From contig PAHR01000004.1 in assembly GCA_002705265.1 (NCBI GenBank), forward strand, positions 1-57,889: DNA of 57,889 bases, given 5' to 3'. The notes below the pieces were generated by a model that saw nothing but the letters and a program-made list of their open reading frames with translations, was not told the origin of the DNA and did not search any database. The translations under genes were made by a program, and so were the position numbers. The DNA is from Pelagibacteraceae bacterium (GTDB taxonomy: Bacteria; Pseudomonadota; Alphaproteobacteria; HIMB59). Within the stretch, counting starts at the first letter, position 1, and every line of letters starts with the position of its first letter. Positions 51,077 through 57,889 of the stretch are shown one piece after another.

Positions 51077-52960
51077 TTGATTTACAGATCTGAAATTGAT
51101 GGGCTAAGAGCAATATCTGTTATTGCGGTAGTATTGTTTCATCTAAAATTAGATTTTTTTAGTGGTGGATTTTTAGGAGTAGATGTTTTTTTTGTTATCA
51201 GTGGATACTTAATAACAAATATTATTTACCAAGATTTAACAACCAATCAATTTAGTTTTATAAATTTTTATGAGAGAAGAATAAGAAGGCTTCTTCCAAT
51301 GATACTCATAACAATGATTATTACTTTGCCATTTGCTTATATTCTAATGATACCTTCTGAATTAATAGATTACTCTCACAGTTTTATAACATCTAGTTTT
51401 TTTACATCTAATTTTTATTTTTGGAGAGAGGATGGGTATTTTCGAGGAATTGATGGACTTAAACCTTTGCTTCATATGTGGAGCTTGTCAGTTGAAGAAC
51501 AGTTCTATATTTTATTTCCAATATTTTTATTTTTTTTATTTAAATTAAAACAAAAGATAATTTATTTTATTATAATTTTTGCATTAATCAGTTTTTTTAT
51601 TAATTTAATATGTCTTTATAAATCAGAAATTTCTAGGGAAGCTGTTTTCTATCTACTGCCTACAAGGGGTTGGGAAATTTTACTTGGAAGTCTATGTATA
51701 TTTAAAAAAAATATTAAATTTAATGTATCTAGTAATCTGATATCAGGTTTTGGTTTAATTATAATTCTTATTTCTTTTATTATTTTAGACTCAAGTTATC
51801 CTTTTCCATCACAATATTCACTATTGGCAGTAATAGGTACTGTTTTAATTATATTGTTTGGTTCTAATGAGACAATTGTAGGAAAAATACTTTCATATAA
51901 TCCTCTAGTTAAAGTTGGTTTGATAAGTTTTAGTATTTATATTTTACATCAACCTTTATTTGCTTTTATTAGATTATCAAACCTGGAAGGAAACTATAAC
52001 TATTTCATTTATATAATAAGTTTACTTTTATTGCCTACATCTTATTTATCATGGAAATATATTGAAAAGCCATTTAGAAAAAGAGGAAAAAATGAGATAA
52101 TATCAACAAAAAACACATTTATAGTTTTTTTTATATTTTTATTATTTTCTGTTTTTATTTGGCTGACAATAAATAAAACTGATGGATTTTTAAACAGGTA
52201 TGATGATAAAGATAAATACCTTGCAAATTTTGATTTAAAAGAAGCTGAAGTTTTTGTAGAAAAGAAATTTAATAGTCTTATTTTAAATCAATTTGAAAAC
52301 AATAAACTTTCAAATGTTTTAATAATTGGCGATAGCATAGCCATGGATTTCGTTAATATAATTAACGAAAATAATCTTTCGGGTAATATTAATTTATCAA
52401 CTTATTATATAAGTAGATCTTGTGGTAATCTTTTTTTGAAAAATGATTACTTAGTTCCTAAAATGAGTAAAGCCGATATTAATAGATGTCTTAATACCGA
52501 CAGGTATTATAATGAGGTTCTAAGAAAATTAATCATCAAATCTGATTACATTATTTTGGTATCTGCTTGGAGGAAATGGATTATACCTCTGCTTCAAGAA
52601 AGCATAAATAATATAAATAAACTTTCTAAAGCTGAAGTTATAATAGTAGGCAATAAAAATTTTGGTGATATAGAATTTAAAAAATTATTGAAATTAAACT
52701 CAGAACAAAGATTAAATAAAAGAAATAAAGTTTATCAAAGACACACAGAAATAAACGAAATTTTAAAAAATAATTTTGATAATTTTGTAGATTTTCAAGA
52801 ATTATTTTGTCAGGACAAAATAACATGTAAAATTTTTACTGATGAAAATTATTTAATAACTTTTGATGGTGGTCACTTGACTAAAAAAGGGGCTAAACAT
52901 TTAGGTAATAATTTTATTAAAAAATCTGCCATTCTTAAAAATATTTTTTATAAAAATTAG
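51077..52960 (+). CDS. OafA/OatA-type O-acyltransferase with SGNH domain
   Basis: A 627-aa two-domain protein. Residues about 1-365 are an acyltransferase 3 membrane domain with ten or so helices (YRSEIDGLRAISVIAVVLFH near 3-22, and YERRIRRLLPMI near 65). The C-terminal part is a periplasmic SGNH-like hydrolase domain with LIIGDSIAMDF near 411 and a DxxH pair in FDGGHLTKKGA near 596. Such proteins acetylate surface polysaccharides, O-antigen or peptidoglycan. It starts with TTG 22 bases after the isomerase gene and overlaps the convergent dehydrogenase by 4 bases. No polysaccharide cluster is near, so its target is open. Confidence 0.87.
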   Translation: MIYRSEIDGLRAISVIAVVLFHLKLDFFSGGFLGVDVFFVISGYLITNIIYQDLTTNQFSFINFYERRIRRLLPMILITMIITLPFAYILMIPSELIDYSHSFITSSFFTSNFYFWREDGYFRGIDGLKPLLHMWSLSVEEQFYILFPIFLFFLFKLKQKIIYFIIIFALISFFINLICLYKSEISREAVFYLLPTRGWEILLGSLCIFKKNIKFNVSSNLISGFGLIIILISFIILDSSYPFPSQYSLLAVIGTVLIILFGSNETIVGKILSYNPLVKVGLISFSIYILHQPLFAFIRLSNLEGNYNYFIYIISLLLLPTSYLSWKYIEKPFRKRGKNEIISTKNTFIVFFIFLLFSVFIWLTINKTDGFLNRYDDKDKYLANFDLKEAEVFVEKKFNSLILNQFENNKLSNVLIIGDSIAMDFVNIINENNLSGNINLSTYYISRSCGNLFLKNDYLVPKMSKADINRCLNTDRYYNEVLRKLIIKSDYIILVSAWRKWIIPLLQESINNINKLSKAEVIIVGNKNFGDIEFKKLLKLNSEQRLNKRNKVYQRHTEINEILKNNFDNFVDFQELFCQDKITCKIFTDENYLITFDGGHLTKKGAKHLGNNFIKKSAILKNIFYKN

Positions 52961-54114
52961 CTGAAAGAGATCCATTTACTGTTATGTCTACTTGACTCAA
53001 CGGATTTTTCTACAAACTTAATACCATTCAATCCATCATAAACACTTGGAAATATAAACTGAGAAGTTGCCTTGCCTGTTTCTATTTTTTCCCAAATGGC
53101 ATTTGCAACATCGGAATAAATATTAGCAAACCCCTCTAAATAACCCTCTGGATGTCCCGGAGGAATTCTTGAAACAGCATTAGCATCAGGGTGAGTTTCT
53201 GCTCCAGAGCGAGTAAGAGTCACACTAGGCTTTCCATGTGGAGAAAATTTTAGATAGTTGGGATTTTCTTGGTTCCAAGAAAGACCTGCTTTTTCTCCAT
53301 AAATTCTAATTGTTAATCCATTTTCATTTCCCGGCGCTACTTGACTTGACCAAATTGAGCCCTTTGCACCCCCTTCATACCTTAACATTACTTGAACATT
53401 ATCATCCAAGACTCTTCCTTCAACAAAAGTAGATAATTCTGCAGAAAGTTCCTTTAAATTTAAACCAGTAGTAAAAGAAATTAAGTTAAATGCGTGTGTG
53501 CCAATATCACCTATACAGCCACCAGCGCCGGATCTCTTAGGATCAGTTCTCCATGATGCTTGCTTGTAACCGTCTTCACCCTCTTTGGATTCAAGATTAG
53601 TAGTTAACCAATCTTGAGCATATTCAGCTTGTATAACTCTAATTTTTCCTAATTTATTATCTTTAATCATTGCCCTTGCCTGTCTAACCATTGGGTAACC
53701 AGTGTAATTATGAGTAAGCGCAAATATAGCATTGCTTGATTCTACAGCTTTAACTAAAGAAACTGCCTCTTCTAAATTTAGTGTAAGTGGCTTATCGCAG
53801 ATAACATTTATATCTTTTTTTAAAAAAGAAACTGCTGGCCCATAGTGAACATGATTAGGTGTAACAATTGCTACTGCATCTACTTTGTCTTCCCTAGTAG
53901 ACTCTTTTTCTGCCATTTCTTCATAACCGCTATAACAGCGACTTGGATCAACTCTAAGTTCACTAGCTGATAACTTCGATTTTTCTAAGTCAGATGAAAA
54001 AACACCTGCAACTAGCTCATAGTGATCATCAATTCTTGATGCTATGCGATGAACAGCTCCTATAAATGCGCCTTGACCCCCACCTATCATGCCAAGCCTA
54101 AGTCGCCTTCTCAC
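52957..54114 (-). CDS. Gfo/Idh/MocA-family NAD(P) sugar dehydrogenase
   Basis: A 385-aa oxidoreductase. The Rossmann loop is LGMIGGGQGAFIGAVHR near 7-23, the substrate-side motif is VICDKPLTL near 111 (DKP in place of the more usual EKP), and the catalytic Asp-His are in GDIGTHAFN near 203. It starts with GTG directly after the stop of the upstream TIM-barrel gene. Family members oxidise sugars, inositol and glycosides, including C3 oxidation of glycosides. Together with the TIM-barrel partner and the adjacent importer it probably handles an imported sugar or glycoside. Confidence 0.88.
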   Translation of the reverse strand: MRRRLRLGMIGGGQGAFIGAVHRIASRIDDHYELVAGVFSSDLEKSKLSASELRVDPSRCYSGYEEMAEKESTREDKVDAVAIVTPNHVHYGPAVSFLKKDINVICDKPLTLNLEEAVSLVKAVESSNAIFALTHNYTGYPMVRQARAMIKDNKLGKIRVIQAEYAQDWLTTNLESKEGEDGYKQASWRTDPKRSGAGGCIGDIGTHAFNLISFTTGLNLKELSAELSTFVEGRVLDDNVQVMLRYEGGAKGSIWSSQVAPGNENGLTIRIYGEKAGLSWNQENPNYLKFSPHGKPSVTLTRSGAETHPDANAVSRIPPGHPEGYLEGFANIYSDVANAIWEKIETGKATSQFIFPSVYDGLNGIKFVEKSVESSRHNSKWISFS

Positions 54115-55164
54115 TTAAATACCTAAAATTTTCTTGTTAGCGGCTTTGTCCATACCTGATCCTGCAAAATCATCAAAAGATTTTTCGGTTACTCTAATTA
54201 AATGTTTTGTAATAAATTCTGATCCTTCTCTAGCTCCATCCTCTGGGTGTTTTAAACAACACTCCCATTCTAAAACTGCCCAATTGTTAAACCCGTAGGT
54301 TGTTAATTTTGAAAAAATTCCTTTAAAATCAATCTGTCCATCTCCTAAAGATCTAAAACGACCAGCTCTATTTTTCCAAGATTGATATCCTCCATAAACT
54401 CCTTGTTTGCCAGTGGGGTTTAATTCTGCATCCTTAACATGAAACATTTTTATTTTTTCATGATAAATATCTATATGTGCTAAATAATCCAAATTCTGTA
54501 AAGCATAATGACTAGGGTCATACATCATATTACAACGATTATGATTTTTAACTTTTTCAAGGAACATTTCAAAAGTTATTCCATCATGAAGATCCTCACC
54601 AGGATGAATTTCATAGCAAACATTAACTCCACACTCATCAAATTTATTTAAAATAGGCAACCATCTTTTTGCTAATTCATCAAAAGCATTATCAATAAGC
54701 CCAGCTGGACTTTGAGGCCAAGGATAAACATAAGGCCAAGCTAAAGCTCCAGAAAAAGTCACATGATTGTGCAGTCCTAAGTTTTTTGAAGCTTCTGCAG
54801 CCATCATTAATTGATTAACTGCCCATTCTTGCCTTTTCTTTGGGTTTCCTCTTACTTCCTCAGCGGCAAAACCGTCAAACATAGAGTCGTAAGCTGGATT
54901 AACAGCAATGAGTTGACCCTGTAAATGTGTGGATAAATCGGCCAATTCCAGGTTATGATTTTTTAATGTTGAAAGTATTTCCTCACAATAAGATTTACTT
55001 GAAGATGCTTTTTTTAAATCAAACAGTCTTCCGTCCCAAGTTGGAATTTGTACAGCTTTATATCCTAAACTAGAAGACCACTTGCAAATGGCTTCTAGAG
55101 AGTTAAAAGGCTTATTGTCTCCAGCAAATTGTGCTAAAAAAATACCTGGTCCTTTAATAGACAT
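54115..55164 (-). CDS. TIM-barrel sugar phosphate isomerase/epimerase-like protein
   Basis: A 349-aa protein of the xylose isomerase-like TIM-barrel superfamily. Predicted metal ligands are E in VCYEIHPGEDLHDG near 180, D and H in NMMYDPSHYALQ near 214, H in MFHVKDAE near 245 and E in AVLEWECC near 293. Pairing with a Gfo/Idh/MocA dehydrogenase is common, and some relatives are hydrolases or lyases of 3-keto-glycosides rather than isomerases. It is transcribed with the dehydrogenase and divergently from the binding-protein gene, 104 bases away, so the two directions may share regulation. Confidence 0.85.
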   Translation of the reverse strand: MSIKGPGIFLAQFAGDNKPFNSLEAICKWSSSLGYKAVQIPTWDGRLFDLKKASSSKSYCEEILSTLKNHNLELADLSTHLQGQLIAVNPAYDSMFDGFAAEEVRGNPKKRQEWAVNQLMMAAEASKNLGLHNHVTFSGALAWPYVYPWPQSPAGLIDNAFDELAKRWLPILNKFDECGVNVCYEIHPGEDLHDGITFEMFLEKVKNHNRCNMMYDPSHYALQNLDYLAHIDIYHEKIKMFHVKDAELNPTGKQGVYGGYQSWKNRAGRFRSLGDGQIDFKGIFSKLTTYGFNNWAVLEWECCLKHPEDGAREGSEFITKHLIRVTEKSFDDFAGSGMDKAANKKILGI

Positions 55165-55268
55165 TATTTACTAATAATATTCCATTTGTATAGATTATGC
55201 AAAATAATCATTTTCTTATCAAGACTATTGTAATAATATTCATAAGGTTAATTAACGGAGGAAATAAA

Positions 55269-56579
55269 ATGAAAAAAATAATTTCATTAATATTATTGCC
55301 TTTTTTTGCATTAATGTTTTCAACTAACGTAAAAGCTGAATCATTAACTCTTGGTTGGGCCGCATGGGATCCAGCAAATGCTTTGGTAGAGCTAAGTAAA
55401 GAATTTACTGCAGAAACAGGTATTGAAATGAACTTTGAGTTCGTGGATTGGACTAGCTACGCTGACAGAATGCTTAACGAACTAAATAACAAAGGTAAGA
55501 CTTTTGACCTTTTAGTTGGAGATTCTCAGTGGATTGGTGGTGGCGCAGTAAACGGTCACTATGTTAAACTAAATGATTTCTTTGATAGAGAAGGCATTTC
55601 AATGAATGACTTTTCAGATGCTACTGTTTATGCGTATTCAACTTGGCCAAAAGGTTCAGAAAATTATTACGCTCTCCCTTTAATGGGTGATGCTTTAGCA
55701 TGGGCTTATAGAAAAGATTGGTTTGATAGACCTGAACTACAAAGCGAATTTAAATCTAAGCATGGTTATGATTTAGGCGTTCCTAAAACTTGGACTGAAT
55801 TGCATGATATGTGTAGTTTCTTTCAAGGAAGAGAAATTGATGGTGTAGTTCGTTATGGCGCAGCATTAAATACAGAAAGAGGTTCTGAAGGTATTACTAT
55901 GGGTGTAACTGCAGCTATGTATGCTTGGGGAATGGAATATGAGGATCCAAATAATCCTTATCATTCTGATGGCTTCTTTAATGCTCCTAATGTTGTTGAG
56001 GCAGTTGATTTCTACAAAAAAATGTATGAAGATTGCTCACCTCCAGGACACTCAAATGCCTATATGGGTGAAAACTTAGATGCGTATAGTTCAGGACAAG
56101 TTGCATTTCAAATGAACTGGTATGCTTTCTGGCCAGGTGTTGCCAAGGGAGATAAAGACGGAAGAGTTACAGGTTTCTTCGCAAACCCTTGTCAAGAAAT
56201 CTGTGCAGCTACACTTGGTGGCCAGGGAATATCTGTTGTAAATTATTCTGACAAAAAAGAATTAGCTCAGCAGTACATTAAGTGGTTTGCTAAACCAGAT
56301 ATTCAACAGAAATGGTGGGATCTTGGTGGATATTCATGTCATAAAGACGTACTAGGATCACCTGATTTTGTAAAGTCAGCTGTTTACGCTCAAGGCTTCT
56401 TAGACTCAATGGGAATTGTTAAAGACTTTTGGCAAGAACCATCATTTGTTGAGTTGTTAATACCTATGCAAGAAAATATGCATGACTATATAGTCAATGG
56501 CAAAGGTTCTGCTAAGGGAGCTCTAGATAATATTATCGAAGAGTGGGAAGAAGTATTTGAGTCTGAAGGTAAACTTTAA
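55269..56579 (+). CDS. Sugar ABC transporter periplasmic binding protein (CUT1 type)
   Basis: A 436-aa extracellular solute-binding protein of family 1 (maltose/oligosaccharide type). The ATG at 55269 has a near-perfect ribosome binding site, GGAGG 7 bases upstream, and gives a signal peptide of about 23 residues ending in VKA; an upstream ATG at 55197 would add a charged, unlikely extension. The mature part includes FDLLVGDSQWIGGG, YYALPLMGDALAWAYRKD and WYAFWPGVAKG. Family 1 proteins bind oligosaccharides or glycosides. It is divergent from the dehydrogenase pair and followed by a GC-rich hairpin and two permease genes. Confidence 0.92.
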   Translation: MKKIISLILLPFFALMFSTNVKAESLTLGWAAWDPANALVELSKEFTAETGIEMNFEFVDWTSYADRMLNELNNKGKTFDLLVGDSQWIGGGAVNGHYVKLNDFFDREGISMNDFSDATVYAYSTWPKGSENYYALPLMGDALAWAYRKDWFDRPELQSEFKSKHGYDLGVPKTWTELHDMCSFFQGREIDGVVRYGAALNTERGSEGITMGVTAAMYAWGMEYEDPNNPYHSDGFFNAPNVVEAVDFYKKMYEDCSPPGHSNAYMGENLDAYSSGQVAFQMNWYAFWPGVAKGDKDGRVTGFFANPCQEICAATLGGQGISVVNYSDKKELAQQYIKWFAKPDIQQKWWDLGGYSCHKDVLGSPDFVKSAVYAQGFLDSMGIVKDFWQEPSFVELLIPMQENMHDYIVNGKGSAKGALDNIIEEWEEVFESEGKL

Positions 56580-56600
56580 GACTTAATATTATATTAGTTT

Positions 56601-56621
56601 GGGCGGATGTAATATCCGCCC
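56601..56621 (+). other. GC-rich intercistronic hairpin after the binding-protein gene
   Basis: GGGCGGAT (56601-56608), loop GTAAT and ATCCGCCC (56614-56621) form a perfect 8-bp stem that stands out in this AT-rich DNA. It lies between the binding-protein stop and the permease start, with no U tract after it. Such hairpins often stabilise the binding-protein mRNA or cut down permease expression, giving the usual excess of binding protein. Confidence 0.65.
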
Positions 56622-56644
56622 ATCAAAATCTTATTTAAATTAAA

Positions 56645-57547
56645 ATGAAAAAATTAGTGATTAAAAGTAAGGGGCTGTCAGATAAAGCAATTGGGTGGCT
56701 ATTCATCGCCCCTACTATTATTTTGTTACTTTTAATCAATGTTTACCCTCTTATCTACGCGATAAGAATGTCCTTTACAAACTTTTATGCCAACAAACTT
56801 ACACAAGTTGTCAAAAATGTTGGTCTTAAAAACTATTACAAAATTTTAGGTAAAGAAGCTATTTGGGAAAAGATGCAAATTACTGCTCACTTTATGTTTT
56901 GGACTTTATCCCTTCAAATTATTATTGGTTTATCTCTTGCTCTTTTACTAAATAAAAAGTTTAAGGGAAATGAGCTTTTAACAACGACGATCGTGCTTCC
57001 AATGATGTTATCTCCTGCAGTGGTTGGAGTTTTTTGGGGTTATTTATATAACCCTCAAGTAGGTCTTTTTACCTATATAGTTAATTTTTTTTATGACTTT
57101 GGTTCATTTGATATGCTTGGTTCTGGCACTCTAGCTCCATGGGCAATAGTTATAGTTGATACATGGATGTGGACTCCTTTTACGATGCTAATTTGTTTAG
57201 CTGGACTAAGATCAATCCCTGGATATTTATACGAGGCAGCAGAAGTAGATCGAGCAAGTAAGTGGCAACAATTTGTGTACATTACACTGCCTTCTGTTTT
57301 ACCGTTTCTTTTGTTGGCTCTTTTATTTAGGGGAATAGAAAATTTTAAAATGTTTGACATGGTCATGGAATTGACTGGAGGCGGACCTGGATCTATGACT
57401 GAGTTAACATCGATGAATTTGAAAAGAGAGGCTTTTGAAAAATGGAAAACTGGTTATAGCTCAGCTTATGCAGTCATTTTATTTGTAACAATTTTTGGCT
57501 TTGGAAATGTTTATGTCAAAGTCATGAATAAGGTTAAGGATAGGTAA
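56645..57547 (+). CDS. Sugar ABC transporter permease, MalF/UgpA type
   Basis: A 300-aa membrane protein with six helices of the CUT1 permease type. The EAA-loop motif is YLYEAAEVDRASKWQQFVYITLP near 195-217, with the coupling-helix EAA...G pattern shifted to EAAEVD. FIAPTIILLLLINVYPLIYAIRMSF near 19-43 is the first helix with the usual MalF/UgpA start. GGPGSMTEL near 258 is also typical. It pairs with the next permease, whose ATG overlaps its stop (TAATG). Its ATPase is not in the window. Confidence 0.92.
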   Translation: MKKLVIKSKGLSDKAIGWLFIAPTIILLLLINVYPLIYAIRMSFTNFYANKLTQVVKNVGLKNYYKILGKEAIWEKMQITAHFMFWTLSLQIIIGLSLALLLNKKFKGNELLTTTIVLPMMLSPAVVGVFWGYLYNPQVGLFTYIVNFFYDFGSFDMLGSGTLAPWAIVIVDTWMWTPFTMLICLAGLRSIPGYLYEAAEVDRASKWQQFVYITLPSVLPFLLLALLFRGIENFKMFDMVMELTGGGPGSMTELTSMNLKREAFEKWKTGYSSAYAVILFVTIFGFGNVYVKVMNKVKDR

Positions 57548-57889
57548 TGGATACTTCTCGTTCACCTATGGAGCCGAGTGGATTTTCAAGAAAAATTGCA
57601 GCTTTTATAATTATTGTTTACACGGTTGTAACGTTAATTCCAATCACATGGATTGTGCTAACTGGATTTAAAAGTGTTGATAGTGCTGTTTCTTACCCTC
57701 CAGAAGTAATTTTTGAGCCTTCTCTTGAGGGGTACGTTAATCTATTTACTGCCAGAACAAGACAATCTGAAGAGTACCTAAACTCGCTTCCACCTCCTGA
57801 AACTTGGTATGAGGAATTAGTAAGAAGTAAAGAGATGGTGATCACAGGTCCATCAAAATTTTTTAGCAGATATTTAAACTCAATGATTA
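57547..57889 (+). CDS. Sugar ABC transporter permease, MalG/UgpE type, truncated by window edge
   Basis: Only the first 114 codons are in the window. The ATG overlaps the upstream permease stop by one base. The product has a short polar N-terminus, one membrane helix near 18-38 (IVYTVVTLIPITWIVLTGFK) followed by the SVDSAVSYPPE segment with the LTGFK-type entry common in MalG-like permeases, and SRYLNSMI near the cut, where the second helix would begin. The periplasmic loop between 45 and 100 is longer than in many relatives. The frame is open to the last base. Confidence 0.88.
   Translation, partial: MDTSRSPMEPSGFSRKIAAFIIIVYTVVTLIPITWIVLTGFKSVDSAVSYPPEVIFEPSLEGYVNLFTARTRQSEEYLNSLPPPETWYEELVRSKEMVITGPSKFFSRYLNSMI

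Noticed and set aside
57091-57366. Minus-strand open frame inside the CUT1 permease
   Set aside because: The permease EAA loop lies on the plus strand in the same bases; no independent support.
1-57889. CRISPR array, prophage, insertion sequence or toxin-antitoxin system
   Set aside because: I found no regular spaced repeats, transposase, integrase or phage genes, and the small genes do not pair in a toxin-antitoxin layout.

Overview
The window is AT-rich, gene-dense DNA (intergenic gaps mostly under 50 bases, many 1-20 base overlaps, frequent TTG/GTG starts) from a streamlined alphaproteobacterium. The alphaproteobacterial signs are the lspA-DUF3035 pair, the argH / small lipoprotein / lysA / YdcF / plsC / tyrC / hisC / metX / metW block with a SAM-II riboswitch, a Coq7 ubiquinone hydroxylase, a HIG1-type small protein and a YqaA-type membrane protein. 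Low GC, tight packing and several sugar ABC importers suggest a marine SAR11- or HIMB59/AEGEAN-169-like organism. That placement is inference from gene content, not a phylogeny. I see no mobile element, integrase, prophage, CRISPR array or rRNA.

Region by region. (1) 1-6218: 5'-truncated ubiA, then a translationally coupled lipid A/Kdo operon (msbA, DUF374 acyltransferase, waaA, lpxK, lpxL-like). (2) 6215-17751: housekeeping genes (xseA, purD, TadA-like deaminase, C26 amidotransferase, RsuA/RluB-type pseudouridine synthase, rsmD, DUF6787, pgi, DUF3035 lipoprotein, lspA, ileS, ribF, flavin reductase, tRNA-Leu). (3) 17871-25185: transporters and small membrane proteins, including a MntR-type regulator divergent from a 10TM manganese/heavy-metal exporter, then YqaA, dsbB, coq7, an HNH gene with an unresolved start, an esterase and HIG1. 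(4) 25198-34870: amino-acid synthesis (argH, lysA, tyrC, hisC, metX, metW) with a SAM-II riboswitch before metX. (5) 34911-41560: gloB, a Rieske oxygenase, ung, PsiE, a FAD oxidoreductase, tRNA-Ala, a previously easy-to-miss 29-codon membrane protein with its own ribosome binding site and terminator, two unrecognised genes and an EamA transporter.

(6) 41601-51054: a sugar or polyol utilisation operon. It holds a split transketolase, an FGGY kinase, an RbsB/RbsA/RbsC-type importer, two SDR dehydrogenases and a TIM-barrel isomerase. The split transketolase plus FGGY kinase resembles the D-apiose/apulose route, but the two dehydrogenases also allow a polyol substrate. (7) 51077-57889: an OafA/OatA-type acyltransferase, then a Gfo/Idh/MocA dehydrogenase and a second TIM-barrel protein divergent from a CUT1-type sugar importer whose second permease runs off the end of the window. 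This set resembles glycoside catabolism through 3-keto intermediates.

The strongest points for follow-up are the two sugar clusters, the 29-residue membrane protein unit, the MntR/exporter pair with a candidate operator, and the HNH gene whose conserved N-terminus has no canonical start codon.
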